Source: Actinobacillus ureae ATCC 25976
GTDB lineage: Bacteria > Pseudomonadota > Gammaproteobacteria > Enterobacterales > Pasteurellaceae
Assembly (NCBI RefSeq): GCF_000188255.1
Contig: NZ_GL831080.1
Span: 704,026 to 753,372 of the forward strand
Direction: 5' to 3'
DNA: 49,347 nucleotides
A program made the translations under genes and the position numbers. Position 1 is the first letter of the stretch. Each line of letters starts with the position of its first letter. The notes below the pieces were generated by a model, which saw only the letters and a program-made list of their open reading frames with translations, was not told the DNA's origin and did no database searches. This document shows, one piece after another, positions 9,513-18,188 of this stretch.

Positions 9513-11580
9513 TATTCTTTATTCTCTGCAACGGCGCGAATCGTACTTTCGTCTATTTCCGCATCAAATGTTTGGCGTAACAGCATTAATTTTTCATCAT
9601 TGCTAAGCGCTTTTTTGGCTTCGAGGGTTAAGTTTTCAAAAATGGCACGGCGAATTTCTAGCGGTGTTTTATGTTCCGCACTTTCGCCAATACTCAATTC
9701 ATAGCTAAAGCCTTTTTCTTGTAAGGCAGTCGCTAGACTCTGACGAGATTCGGCATTATCTAAATGTGCCATTGCAAGTTTAAGGATTAATTTAAGTTGT
9801 TCACCTTGTTTTTCGGCCAAATAGCTATTTAGTGCCACTTGACGAGATAACCCGCCGAGTTTTAACTCATTCACAATCTGGCACCACTCATCCTGTTCAC
9901 AAGATAATGCAATCGTCTTTGCGACTAATTCCGGCGTGCGTTCTTGCAAGATCGCTTGTTTGATATCGGATGGCTTAGTACTCTCATTTTGAGTTTCTAA
10001 TTCGGGATTGAGCCACGTCCAGCGATACTCTTCATCACTTAACGGTTTTGCCGCTTGTTGTGTTGGTTGAGGCTGAGATTGTACTTGTTGCTCGGTTGCC
10101 AAGTTCATAAAACGCTCTTGTAAACTTGGCATTTTTTGTGGATTTGCTCGGCTTGTGGATGGAATAGCCGGTTTAACTAGCTCAGATTTTTTTTTTCGTT
10201 TTGAGTAAGTTGTGCCTGAGTTTGTTGTAACTGTTTACGAGCTTGCATTGCCGCTAGAGCAGGTGATACCAGTACTGAACTGCTTTCAGCCGCACTTACG
10301 TTTGGCTGCTGGTAAGCGGTCGAATTTTCTGACATTTTTGCAACAGGCGATGTTGCAATATTTTGTACAGAATTAACCGCTTGTGACGTATGATTCTGGT
10401 TTAAACGGGCTTTGAGTTGTTCGATATTTTGTTGTGAGGTTTGCGTTACAGCTGAGGCTGTTGTTTGAACAACTTCTCTTACCGGTTGGCGATTGATTTC
10501 TTCCACTCGTTTAGGATGGAAAGCCAATGCACGTAAAATTGTCATTTCGACACCGGCACGTTGTTCCGGCGCAAATTCCAATTCTTTTTTACCATTGAGC
10601 ATTAACTGATAGAAAAATTGTACGTCTTCAGGTGCAATTTGTTTGGCTAAAAAATGCAGCTGAGTTTGTTCCTGCCCACTATTTTTGAGCAACTGTAGCA
10701 TTGCAATTTGATGTAAAGTTTGGGCAACGTCAGAGAGTAATTGTGACCAATCAACGCCTTTTTCAGCAACAGATTGAATCACTGACATCGCTTTTTCACC
10801 ATCGGCTTGTGCAAGTGCAGTGACTAATTCGATTGGCTGGTGATCATCAATTAAACCGAGCATCTGCTGCACGATAGGCAAGCTAATATTCGCATTGCTT
10901 ACCACAATTGCTTGGTCGGTTAAACTTAATGAATCACGAATACTGCCTTGAGCCGCTTTTGCTAATTTTTCCATAGCGGCTGACTCGTAGGGAATATTCT
11001 CCTGTTGTAGGATAAATTCGAGATGGTTGGCGATCTGAACTTGATCCAATGCACGCAAGTGGAATTGCATACAACGGGATAAGATCGTAATCGGCAACTT
11101 TTGAGGATCTGTCGTGGCAAGTAAGAACTTCACATATTCAGGTGGTTCTTCTAGCGTTTTAAGCAGGGCGTTGAAGCTGTGACGAGAGAGCATATGCACT
11201 TCGTCAATTAGGTAAACTTTAAAGCGTCCAACGGTCGGTTTGTATTGAACGTTGTCAAGCAACTCACGTGTGTCTTCGACCTTGGTACGTGAAGCTGCGT
11301 CAATTTCAATCAGATCAATAAAGCGACCTTCTTCGATCGCTTTACAATTTGCGCATTCACCGCAAGGTGTAGCGGTGATACCGGTTTCGCAATTTAAGCC
11401 TTTTGCAAATAGGCGTGCAATTGAGGTTTTACCTACACCACGTGTACCAGAAAACAGGTAGGCGTGATGAAGTCTGCCTTCACGCAGACCATTTTCTAAT
11501 GCAGATAAAACGTGTTGTTGTCCGACAACTTCAGAAAAACGTTGCGGACGCCATTTACGGGCTAAAACTTGATAACTCAT
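9512..11580 (-). CDS. dnaX: DNA polymerase III subunits gamma/tau, with -1 frameshift
   Basis: Clamp-loader ATPase of the replicative polymerase. The frame from ATG 11580 runs to a TAG at 10179-10177 (467 residues, gamma-like). It contains Walker A GTRGVGKTS (about 45-53), a four-Cys zinc site (about 64-79), LIDEVHML (about 124-131) and the SRC motif near residue 169. The tau C-terminus (SLQERFMNL onward, ending at 9512) lies in the -1 frame. Shifting back one base in the A10 run at 10187-10196 joins the frames without a stop and gives about 689 residues; E. coli makes 643-residue tau and 431-residue gamma the same way. The 206-codon downstream frame is therefore the tau tail, not a separate gene. 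A sequencing indel in the homopolymer is the main alternative. Confidence 0.92.
10186..10197 (-). promoter_or_regulatory. dnaX slippery site (A10) for -1 frameshift
   Basis: Read on the minus strand the site is GAA AAA AAA AAT CTG AGC TAG in the zero frame, so the gamma frame ends four codons after the run starts. In the -1 frame the codons continue TCT GAG CTA GTT AAA and stay open to 9512. E. coli uses A AAA AAG and Thermus a longer A run with transcriptional slippage. I see no strong downstream stem-loop and no clear upstream Shine-Dalgarno-like stimulator, so slippage by RNA polymerase on A10 is as plausible as ribosomal slippage. Confidence 0.75.
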
Positions 11581-11625
11581 TGCGACTCTTATTTATTACG
11601 GAATAGTATTCCGTACTAAGAAATA

Positions 11626-12165
11626 TTAATGACGGGCAAATTCAACTAATGTGAATGAGTTGATACCTTCTTTTTCTAGACGTTCTTTACCGCCTAAATC
11701 CGGTAACCAAATCACAAATGCAGCGTGTTCTACTTTACCGCCTAAGCGACGAATTAATTTTGCCGTAGCGTCAATCGTACCGCCGGTTGCTAATAAATCG
11801 TCTACAACTAATACGTTGTCACTTTCTTTTACTGAATCTAAATGGATTTCCAGCGTATCTTCACCATATTCTAAAGAATAAGATTGTGAAATAACTTCAC
11901 GTGGTAATTTTTTCGGTTTACGAACTAATACAAAAGGTACGCCCAACGCAAGCGCTACCGGTGCACCAAAGATAAAGCCGCGAGATTCTGTTCCAACGAC
12001 TTTAGTAATACCTTTATCTTTAAATTCAGCAACGATCGCATCTACGGTTGCCTTGAATGCTTCCGGCACTTCTAATAATGAGGTAATGTCACGGAAAATA
12101 ATACCTGCTTTCGGATAGTCAGGAATAGATTTGATAGATGATTTGATTAAATCTAATTGGTTCAT
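11626..12165 (-). CDS. apt: Adenine phosphoribosyltransferase
   Basis: Purine salvage enzyme making AMP from adenine and PRPP. The protein has 179 residues; the PRPP-binding motif [13 protein letters not shown] lies near residues 118-130 and the family segment [19 protein letters not shown] near 60-78. It starts at ATG 12165 and is followed 45 bases later by dnaX, the same apt-dnaX order as E. coli. The upstream 250 bases to the next gene hold only a USS-containing hairpin and short A-rich repeats. Confidence 0.96.
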   Translation of the reverse strand: MNQLDLIKSSIKSIPDYPKAGIIFRDITSLLEVPEAFKATVDAIVAEFKDKGITKVVGTESRGFIFGAPVALALGVPFVLVRKPKKLPREVISQSYSLEYGEDTLEIHLDSVKESDNVLVVDDLLATGGTIDATAKLIRRLGGKVEHAAFVIWLPDLGGKERLEKEGINSFTLVEFARH

Positions 12166-12310
12166 GGTTAGACCTTAAAAAATAGCAAGATAACCTGAAG
12201 AATTTAGCAAAACTGAGCAAAATTACAAGGGAAATTTGAAAAGACCGGCGATTTCCTCTAAAAATGAGCAAGGAAATAGTAATTCTTCAGCACTTTATTC
12301 TTTTCTAAGC

Positions 12311-12373
12311 GGTTATTTTTGAAGACTTTTTGCAAAAAATACAGAAAAAAATACAGAAAAAAAGACCGCTTGT
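12311..12373 (-). terminator. Inverted uptake-signal pair, likely terminator of the metal ABC operon
   Basis: Two Apl-type uptake signals in opposite orientation (AAGCGGT near 12313 and ACCGCTTGTA near 12365) could pair over an A/T-rich loop. On the minus strand T-tracts follow the first arm. The loop contains a 12-bp tandem repeat (ATACAGAAAAAA twice, period 12). It stands between apt and the metal ABC ATPase gene. Confidence 0.5.
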
Positions 12374-12415
12374 AGCAATTAGAGCATACTGTAGCAGTCT
12401 TTTGCTGTGATGCGT

Positions 12416-13171
12416 TTATACAATATCTTTAGCAAGATAATGTAGTACACCGCCAAAGACTTTTTCCAGATTTTCGGTAGTAAAGGTGGTTTCGGTTTTT
12501 CCGGCAGCAAGTAAGGTACGATTGATCATCAATACTTGATCGCAAAAGCTAGGCACGCTATTTAAATTGTGTGTTGAAACTAAAACTAAATGTCCTTCGC
12601 TACGCAGTTGCTGCAACAATTCAACGATGGCATTTTCGGTTTTGACATCAACACCGGTAAACGGCTCGTCCAGTAAAATAATCTGACTTTCTTGTGCCAA
12701 TGCTCGAGCAAGAAACACTCGCTTTTTCTGTCCGCCAGAAAGCTCACCGATTTGTCGGTGTTGCAAATGGCAAATGTCCACTCGTTCCATTGCCTGCATC
12801 ACTTTTTGTTTATCAAGAGGTGAAGGACGGCGTAGAAATCCCATATAGCCATACCGACCCATCATCACTACATCGTAAACGGAAACAGGAAATTGCCAAT
12901 CGACTTCTTCACTTTGTGGCACATAAGATACTAGATTTTGTTTCAAAGCTTGTTGAATTGGCATCTGGTTTAACAGGATTTTGCCGGTTTGAGGTTTGAC
13001 TAATCCCATTAAACTTTTAAATAGCGTAGATTTACCACCGCCATTCACACCGATTAAAGCACAAATTGTGCCGTCTTGAATCTGAAAGGATACGTCGTGT
13101 AAGGCTAAATGCCCGTTATTATAACGGACACTTAGCTTTTCAACAGAAATAGAGGTTGGAATGGATGCCAT
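12416..13171 (-). CDS. Mn/Fe-type metal ABC transporter ATPase (YfeB/SitB family)
   Basis: Cytoplasmic ATPase of a cluster 9 metal importer, 251 residues. Walker [10 protein letters not shown] lies near residue 40, the signature LSGGQKKR near 140 and Walker [13 protein letters not shown] near 160. I set the start at ATG 13171, one base after the stop of the binding-protein gene; a TTG further upstream overlaps that gene by 32 bases. The striking point is what is absent: YfeB/SitB genes are normally followed by one or two permease genes (yfeC, yfeD), but here the next gene is apt after about 250 non-coding bases. The transporter must use a permease encoded elsewhere, or is incomplete. Confidence 0.9.
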   Translation of the reverse strand: MASIPTSISVEKLSVRYNNGHLALHDVSFQIQDGTICALIGVNGGGKSTLFKSLMGLVKPQTGKILLNQMPIQQALKQNLVSYVPQSEEVDWQFPVSVYDVVMMGRYGYMGFLRRPSPLDKQKVMQAMERVDICHLQHRQIGELSGGQKKRVFLARALAQESQIILLDEPFTGVDVKTENAIVELLQQLRSEGHLVLVSTHNLNSVPSFCDQVLMINRTLLAAGKTETTFTTENLEKVFGGVLHYLAKDIV

Positions 13172-13172
13172 A

Positions 13173-14069
13173 TTATTTTTTGCTTTTTTCAAAACCGTCA
13201 ACAATTGTGCTGATTGTCACTTTTAATAAATCCAAATAAGTCGGTACAGCGCCGTCTTTGGTTGAAAGTGAATCGACATATAATACACCGCCGTATAATG
13301 CGCCGGTTTCTTTTGCCACTTGTTTTGCCGGTTTATCCGATACGGTACTTTCGCTGAAAACAACAGGGATATTGTTAGCTTTTACGCCGTCGATCACCTT
13401 TTTCACTTGTTGTGGAGAACCTTGTTCTTCAGCATTGATTGCCCATAAATAAAGTTCTTTTAACTGATAATCTTGTGCTAAATAACTAAATGCGCCTTCA
13501 CTGGTTACTAACCAACGTTGTGCTTCCGGAATAACAGATAGGCGTTGGCGTAAAGGCTCTGCAATAGCTTTGACTTTTTCAGCGTAAGCTTTAGCATTTT
13601 GGTTATAGCTTTCGGCATTTTTCGGATCGTATTTCACTAATGCGGCACGAATATTTTCAATATATTGCAGAGCATTCGCTGATGACATCCACGCATGCGG
13701 ATTCGGTAAGTTTTTATATTCACCTTCAGTAATTGCAATTGGCGTAATGCCTTCGGTCACAACAACAGCCGGTTTACCTTTTACGTTTTCAAAGAAACGT
13801 TCAAACCAACGTTCTAAATTCATACCGTTCCATAAGATAAGGTCAGCTTTTTGTGCTTTAGCAATATCTTTAGGTGTTGGTTGATAGTCATGAATTTCTG
13901 CGCCAGGTTTGGTAATAGATTCTACAACCGCTTTATCACCGGCAACGTTTTGTGCAATATCTTGGATAACGGTAAAGGTAGTAACAACTTTGAACGATGC
14001 AGCCATTGAGAGGGCAGCACTCATACCTAATGTGACCACAAATGCTTGTTTTAAAAATGAAAGTTTCAT
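13173..14069 (-). CDS. Periplasmic Mn/Fe-binding protein (YfeA/SitA/PsaA family)
   Basis: Cluster A-I metal-binding protein of 298 residues with a signal peptide ending near SMAAS (about residue 24). The four ligand positions read His60 (in EIHDYQPTP), His125 (in NPHAWMS), Glu191 (in TSEGAFSY) and Asp266 (in YVDSLS). A Glu third ligand, where ZnuA-type zinc proteins have His, and the absence of a His-rich loop point to manganese or ferrous iron. A good Fur-type box lies 39-59 bases upstream, supporting iron control. It is coupled to the ATPase gene by a one-base gap, but no permease gene follows. Confidence 0.92.
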   Translation of the reverse strand: MKLSFLKQAFVVTLGMSAALSMAASFKVVTTFTVIQDIAQNVAGDKAVVESITKPGAEIHDYQPTPKDIAKAQKADLILWNGMNLERWFERFFENVKGKPAVVVTEGITPIAITEGEYKNLPNPHAWMSSANALQYIENIRAALVKYDPKNAESYNQNAKAYAEKVKAIAEPLRQRLSVIPEAQRWLVTSEGAFSYLAQDYQLKELYLWAINAEEQGSPQQVKKVIDGVKANNIPVVFSESTVSDKPAKQVAKETGALYGGVLYVDSLSTKDGAVPTYLDLLKVTISTIVDGFEKSKK

Positions 14070-14107
14070 AGTTTCTCCTTTTTATCATGAATTTTCACTT
14101 ATGATGA

Positions 14108-14128
14108 AATTGAGAATGAATCTCAATT
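14108..14128. promoter_or_regulatory. Fur box upstream of the metal-binding protein gene
   Basis: The core TGAGAATGAATCTCA (14111-14125) fits the Fur 7-1-7 pattern with one mismatch between half-sites. The outer bases extend it to 8-bp arms AATTGAGA / TCTCAATT around ATGAA. It sits just upstream of the minus-strand start at 14069, where a promoter would lie, and is the clearest metal-regulation signal in the window. Confidence 0.75.
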
Positions 14129-14136
14129 AATTATAA

Positions 14137-14472
14137 TTATAAACATTTAATCGGTTTAGGTAAACCGGCAATTTTAGTTGCTTGTTTTGCCGGACCGTCA
14201 GGAAATAAACGTTGTAAATAACGGCTATTGCCTTTCTCTTCACCGAATTTTTGCGCCATTGCTTTAACTAGCATTCGGATTGCCGGCGAAGTTTTGTATT
14301 CTTGATAGAAATCGCGTACTAGAAAGATAATTTCCCAGTGTTCATTTGTCAGAACAATTTGTTCTTTCTTGGCAATTTCAATCGCAAGCGCTTCCGACCA
14401 ATCATCAAGGTTAGTTAAGTAACCTGAAGCATCTGTTGGATATTTTTGTTGGTTTAATTCAATGTAATACAT
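14137..14472 (-). CDS. tusE: TusE/DsrC-like sulfur relay protein
   Basis: Small DsrC-family sulfur carrier, 111 residues, that in E. coli passes sulfur from TusBCD to MnmA for 2-thiouridine in tRNA. The family hallmark is the C-terminal GLPKPIKCL with penultimate Cys, the sulfur-accepting residue; [19 protein letters not shown] and [18 protein letters not shown] are also conserved. I prefer ATG 14472 because [19 protein letters not shown] matches the family start. A GTG at 14490 would lie inside the terminator stem of the preceding gene. Unusually, the T-tract of that terminator runs into the ATG and there is no visible Shine-Dalgarno sequence. Confidence 0.92.
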   Translation of the reverse strand: MYYIELNQQKYPTDASGYLTNLDDWSEALAIEIAKKEQIVLTNEHWEIIFLVRDFYQEYKTSPAIRMLVKAMAQKFGEEKGNSRYLQRLFPDGPAKQATKIAGLPKPIKCL

Positions 14473-14503
14473 AAAAAATAAAAGTGCCACAGGTGTGGCA
14501 CTT
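14472..14503 (-). terminator. Terminator of the BI-1 family gene, abutting tusE
   Basis: Perfect 9-bp stem AAGTGCCAC (14482-14490) / GTGGCACTT (14495-14503) with a 4-base loop. Read on the minus strand it is followed by TTTTATTTTTT and then immediately by the tusE ATG. It is a strong terminator for the gene at 14528-15193. Confidence 0.85.
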
Positions 14504-14527
14504 ACTCTCTCTCAAATTTGTTTTAAA

Positions 14528-15193
14528 TTAATCGTCGCTACCTAATACACCGAAGATTTGTAATAGGCTTAAGAATAAATTGTATAGAGATACGTATAAA
14601 TCCACGGTTGCACGGATATAATTTGTTTCTCCACCATGAATAATATTACTTGTACCAAGTAGAATCGCACCGCTTGAGAACACCACAAATAATGCACTCA
14701 TTGCAAGGCTTAATGCCGGAATTGCTAAGAAAATATTTGCGATGATACCAACAAGTAACACTACAAATAATGCCATCATCATACCAGATAAAAATGACAT
14801 ATCTTTTTTAGTGGTCAACACATAAACAGAACAAGCAAAAAATACTAATGCGGTTGCACCAAGTGCAAGAACCACAACATCACCTAAACCGGCACCGATA
14901 TAGCGGTTTAAAATTGGGCCTAGGGTATAACCTAAAAAGCCGGTTAACGCAAATACGCTTAAGATACCCGCACTGCTATTTGCCGTTGCATTAGTCAAGA
15001 ATAATAAACCGTAGAAACCGATTAATAACCCCCACCACGGTAATGCAGGGGCATTCATTGACATCGCAACAAAAGCAACTACTGCTGAGAAGGCTAATGT
15101 CATTGAAAGTAATAAATAAGTATTACGTAGTACTTTGTGAGTGCTGAGTAATGATTCATTACTTGTTGCACCGCTAATTACACGATTTTCCAT
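14528..15193 (-). CDS. Bax inhibitor-1 family membrane protein (YccA-like)
   Basis: Inner-membrane protein of the BI-1/TMBIM family, 221 residues with seven predicted hydrophobic spans. E. coli YccA of this family binds FtsH and modulates proteolysis of SecY; YbhL is a related paralogue. ATG 15193 is preceded by AAAGGAA and gives [18 protein letters not shown]; the frame extends 18 residues upstream but without a ribosome-binding site. The C-terminal span ([20 protein letters not shown]) is characteristic. hflK and hflC, whose products also modulate FtsH, lie about 7 kb away. Monocistronic, ending in a strong hairpin. Confidence 0.9.
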   Translation of the reverse strand: MENRVISGATSNESLLSTHKVLRNTYLLLSMTLAFSAVVAFVAMSMNAPALPWWGLLIGFYGLLFLTNATANSSAGILSVFALTGFLGYTLGPILNRYIGAGLGDVVVLALGATALVFFACSVYVLTTKKDMSFLSGMMMALFVVLLVGIIANIFLAIPALSLAMSALFVVFSSGAILLGTSNIIHGGETNYIRATVDLYVSLYNLFLSLLQIFGVLGSDD

Positions 15194-15374
15194 ATTGTTT
15201 CCTTTAAGTTGAATAAAATTGTTATTTGTATATGGAAAAACTTCCATAAATCAAGTGTAAATTAGCGACAAATTTACCTAAAGTCAATTGACTTTATCTA
15301 TGCAATAGTTAAAAATTTTCTTATGAGTGTGGTACACTTGAAAGACCAAATATTTACTTTGCAAGCACTTCTAT

Positions 15375-15926
15375 ATGAAACTAAATTTTCCTACCTATTT
15401 AACCTTATTTCGGGTAATTCTAATCCCTTTATTTGTGGTTGCTTTTTATTTACCTGTCGGTTGGTATGCACCTGAAATTTCAACGCTTATTTTCTTTATC
15501 GCGTCTATTACCGATGCTTTTGACGGTTATTTAGCTCGTAAGTGGAACCAAACTACACGTTTGGGAGCCTTTTTAGATCCGGTTGCGGATAAAGTATTAG
15601 TTGCAGTAGCATTGGTCTGTGTTGTGGAATATTACCATACATGGTGGATTACTATTCCGGCGGCAATTATGATTGCACGAGAAATTATTATTTCCGCATT
15701 AAGAGAGTGGATGGCGGAGCTTGGAGAACGTGCGAGTGTAGCGGTTTCCGTATGGGGCAAATTTAAGACGACAGCGCAAATGTTAGCGCTTGGCGGAGTG
15801 TTATGGCGATTTAACTTAGCTATGGAAATTCTCGCTTGGATTCTACTCTATATTGCGGCGGGACTGACGTTATGGTCGATGATTCAATATTTGAAAGCCG
15901 CAAAAGGTAGTCTGTTAAGATCATAA
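15375..15926 (+). CDS. pgsA: CDP-diacylglycerol--glycerol-3-phosphate phosphatidyltransferase
   Basis: Integral membrane enzyme making phosphatidylglycerol-phosphate from CDP-diacylglycerol and glycerol-3-phosphate, the committed step to phosphatidylglycerol and cardiolipin. The CDP-alcohol phosphotransferase signature D-x2-D-G-x2-A-R-x8-G-x3-D-x3-D runs from DAFDGYLAR to [10 protein letters not shown] at about residues 47-73. The length is 183 residues with several hydrophobic spans. It begins at ATG 15375 and is followed at once by a strong terminator, so it is transcribed alone here, not behind uvrC as in E. coli. Confidence 0.95.
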   Translation: MKLNFPTYLTLFRVILIPLFVVAFYLPVGWYAPEISTLIFFIASITDAFDGYLARKWNQTTRLGAFLDPVADKVLVAVALVCVVEYYHTWWITIPAAIMIAREIIISALREWMAELGERASVAVSVWGKFKTTAQMLALGGVLWRFNLAMEILAWILLYIAAGLTLWSMIQYLKAAKGSLLRS

Positions 15927-15945
15927 GGATAATTTAGATAAATAG

Positions 15946-15970
15946 GGCAGGAGAGTATCCTGCCTTTTGT
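15946..15970 (+). terminator. Rho-independent terminator after pgsA
   Basis: Perfect GC-rich hairpin GGCAGGA / TCCTGCC with a five-base loop (GAGTA), followed by TTTTGTTT. Strong and well placed 20 bases after the pgsA stop. Confidence 0.88.
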
Positions 15971-15988
15971 TTATGTATAGCTTTTGTT

Positions 15989-16035
15989 GAAATGATAAAC
16001 ATTTTTATTTAAAATTAAATTGAAATTTATTTCAA
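15989..16035. promoter_or_regulatory. Possible regulatory sites upstream of the TonB receptor
   Basis: A stretch around 15989-16007 (ATGATAAACATTT) partly matches a Fur box, and a 16-bp palindrome TTGAAATTTATTTCAA occupies 16020-16035, directly before the AAAGGAG ribosome-binding site. The first would suit iron control of a TonB-dependent receptor; the second has no recognised regulator. Both are tentative. Confidence 0.35.
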
Positions 16036-16047
16036 AGGAGACAAATA

Positions 16048-18031
16048 ATGCATAAACATAAAAAAACAATTTTTCAATTAAGCTTAATTAGCCTAGCCGT
16101 TAGTGGCTATGCTTCCGCGAATCAAGCGTATTTAGATACTGTTGAAGTTCAAGCCCAGCCTACCGTAAACCACACTCGAAATATTAGTAATTTACGTGAA
16201 TTATTAGCGAACCGCACTGATGTTAATATTGGTGGTGGTAGCGTTTCCGCACAATATATTTCGATTCGAGGAGCTGGGCAAGATCGTATCGGTATGGTTG
16301 TCGATAATACCTCAACAATGGTATCACCAAGGTCGTTTTCAATTAGATCCTTCTATGGTGAAATCAATTAAAATTGATAAAGGGGCTGGGGCTGCGAGTG
16401 CTGGTATTGGGGTAACGGATGGCGTTATTCGTGCCGAAACTGTTTCAGCCAAAGATTTATTGAAAGATGGTAAACCTTTCGGGGCAAGAATTGGTTCGGA
16501 ATATAATAGCAATCAAGGCGCTAACGGTTCACTTTCACTTTATGGACAGGCTAATCAGTTAGACGTCTTGCTATTGGGAAGTTGGGGAAATGATAAAAAC
16601 TATAAGGCTGGTCGAGGTTATTCTGATGCGGTTAATACTAATAGCCGAATTGTAAATAATACTGCCCGTCGTCAAGGTAATTATTTAGCTAAATTTGGCT
16701 ATGATCTTACGGAACAACACCGAATTGGTGCAAGTTTCCGTCAAGAAGCCTTCTATGGTAATGGACAAGATCGTTTTGAAATGATTTTTAATAGTCGCCC
16801 AGTAAATGCAAATACGACGACACGTACTTACAACTTAGAATATACGGGTAAAGATCTCGGGGTAGCGAGAGATATTAAAGCGAATGCGTTTTATATTGAT
16901 GGAAGAGATCAACGTGAAGATTATCAAAAAGATAAAAAAGATAAAAAAGATAAATTAACAGGCTATCAACGTTCTTCTAAAACTAAAACGCTTGGAGCTA
17001 ATTTAGGGCTTACCAGTGAATTAAGTAATGAACATCTATTGAAGTATGGTGTGAATCTTCGTAAAGAGCAGACGAGTAGCCAAAACTCATTCGGTCATAT
17101 TAAAGGTGAACAAAAATCTGAGTATGGGTTATATGCTGAAGGTATTTGGTCTTTAGGCAAGGTGCTCACTTTAACAACAGGCTTACGTTATGATCACTAT
17201 ACTTTAGATACGGCAGGTAAAGTAGATGAAAAAGGTATGCCGATTGCCGGTAAGAAGTCAGTATCTGATAATAAATTGAATCCAAGTTTCGGATTGATTT
17301 GGGATGTTACGCCGAATTTTGTTTTAAATGCTAAGCTAAATTATGCAAGTCGTAGCCCTATTTTAGCATCTGCCTATACAGTAACTGATAATCGAGGTTC
17401 ATTAGATAAAGCAAGAGGTTTGCGTTTTATTGATCCTAATTTAAAGACTGAGAATGCACGTTTAGCTGAAATTGGGTTTGAATGGAAATACTTTGATTTT
17501 AGTTTAAAAGGGAACGTGTTTGAGCAAAGAGTGAAAAACTTCTATCAAACAAAAGATAGTATCATTAGTAATGCGGGAACGTTAAAAACCAAAGGTTATG
17601 ATGCAGAATTAGATTATCAATGGAACGGTTTAAAATTAACTGCCGGCGTGGCTTATGCTGATCCTAAAACGGATTTTGCACTTTCTAATGATCCACTGAA
17701 TATCATCCCTCAAGGTCGTCAATGGAGTACTGGTATATCTTATAAATTTGCGGAACCAAGTTTAGAGCTTGGTTGGTTAGGTCGTTATGCACAATCTAAA
17801 GAATATCAAACTGGCTCAGGCGAAAAAGCAGAAACGAAAAGACGTATCGGATATGGTGTACATGATATTTTTGTTAATTGGCAGCCTCTTAACCAAGATA
17901 ACTTTAACGTGAATTTCACGGTGAAAAACATTGGTAACAAATTCTATCGTAGCCATAGCCAAAGAAATACAGCGATTACGCCACCAAGCCCAGGACGTGA
18001 ATTTAAATTGGGTATGAACTATAGCTTCTAA
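16048..18031 (+). pseudogene. TonB-dependent outer-membrane receptor, frameshifted
   Basis: Frameshifted gene for a TonB-dependent receptor of about 660 residues. The first frame (from ATG 16048) gives a signal peptide ending near SGYASA, a TonB-box-like segment LDTVEVQAQ and part of the plug (YISIRGAGQDRIGMVVDN). Near 16305-16320 the reading moves to the +1 frame, where the plug continues QQWYHQGRFQLDPSMVKSI and runs through the 22-strand barrel to the terminal Phe of KLGMNYSF. The first frame stops at 16371. No homopolymer is at the break, so a phase-variable switch is unlikely. The substrate (heme, siderophore or metal) cannot be told. A 9-bp tandem repeat (GATAAAAAA, 16931-16954) encodes a KDKKDK loop, probably surface exposed. 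Confidence 0.85.
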
Positions 18032-18061
18032 GAAATTAGTTTTTGGCAAAATCCATTTGCA

Positions 18062-18090
18062 AAAGCGGTTATAAATATAACCGCTTTTTT
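18062..18090. terminator. Terminator formed by inverted uptake signals after the TonB receptor
   Basis: AAAGCGGTTAT / ATAACCGCTTT stem with a four-base loop, followed by TTTT. The arms carry the Apl-type uptake-signal core. Strong hairpin 31 bases after the receptor stop. Confidence 0.85.
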
Positions 18091-18188
18091 GCTTCTATTT
18101 GGCGTATTTTATAAGCAAGTACCCTAATAGCCAAATATTGGTTATCATAGACTTAATTTCTTATTTAACTCGATACTCAATTTTGTTT

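Noticed and set aside
9512..10132. A stand-alone 206-codon gene downstream of dnaX
   Set aside because: The -1 frame is continuous from the A10 slippery run into it with no stop codon, and its content is the tau C-terminal region. No ribosome-binding site precedes the apparent ATG.
12166..12415. Remnants of yfeC/yfeD permease genes
   Set aside because: The gap is only 250 bases, rich in A/T repeats and uptake signals. I saw no hydrophobic reading frame or recognisable permease fragment.
16931..16954. The 9-bp GATAAAAAA tandem repeat as a phase-variation switch
   Set aside because: The unit is a multiple of three, so copy-number change would keep the frame. It may vary the length of a surface loop but cannot explain the frameshift at 16310.
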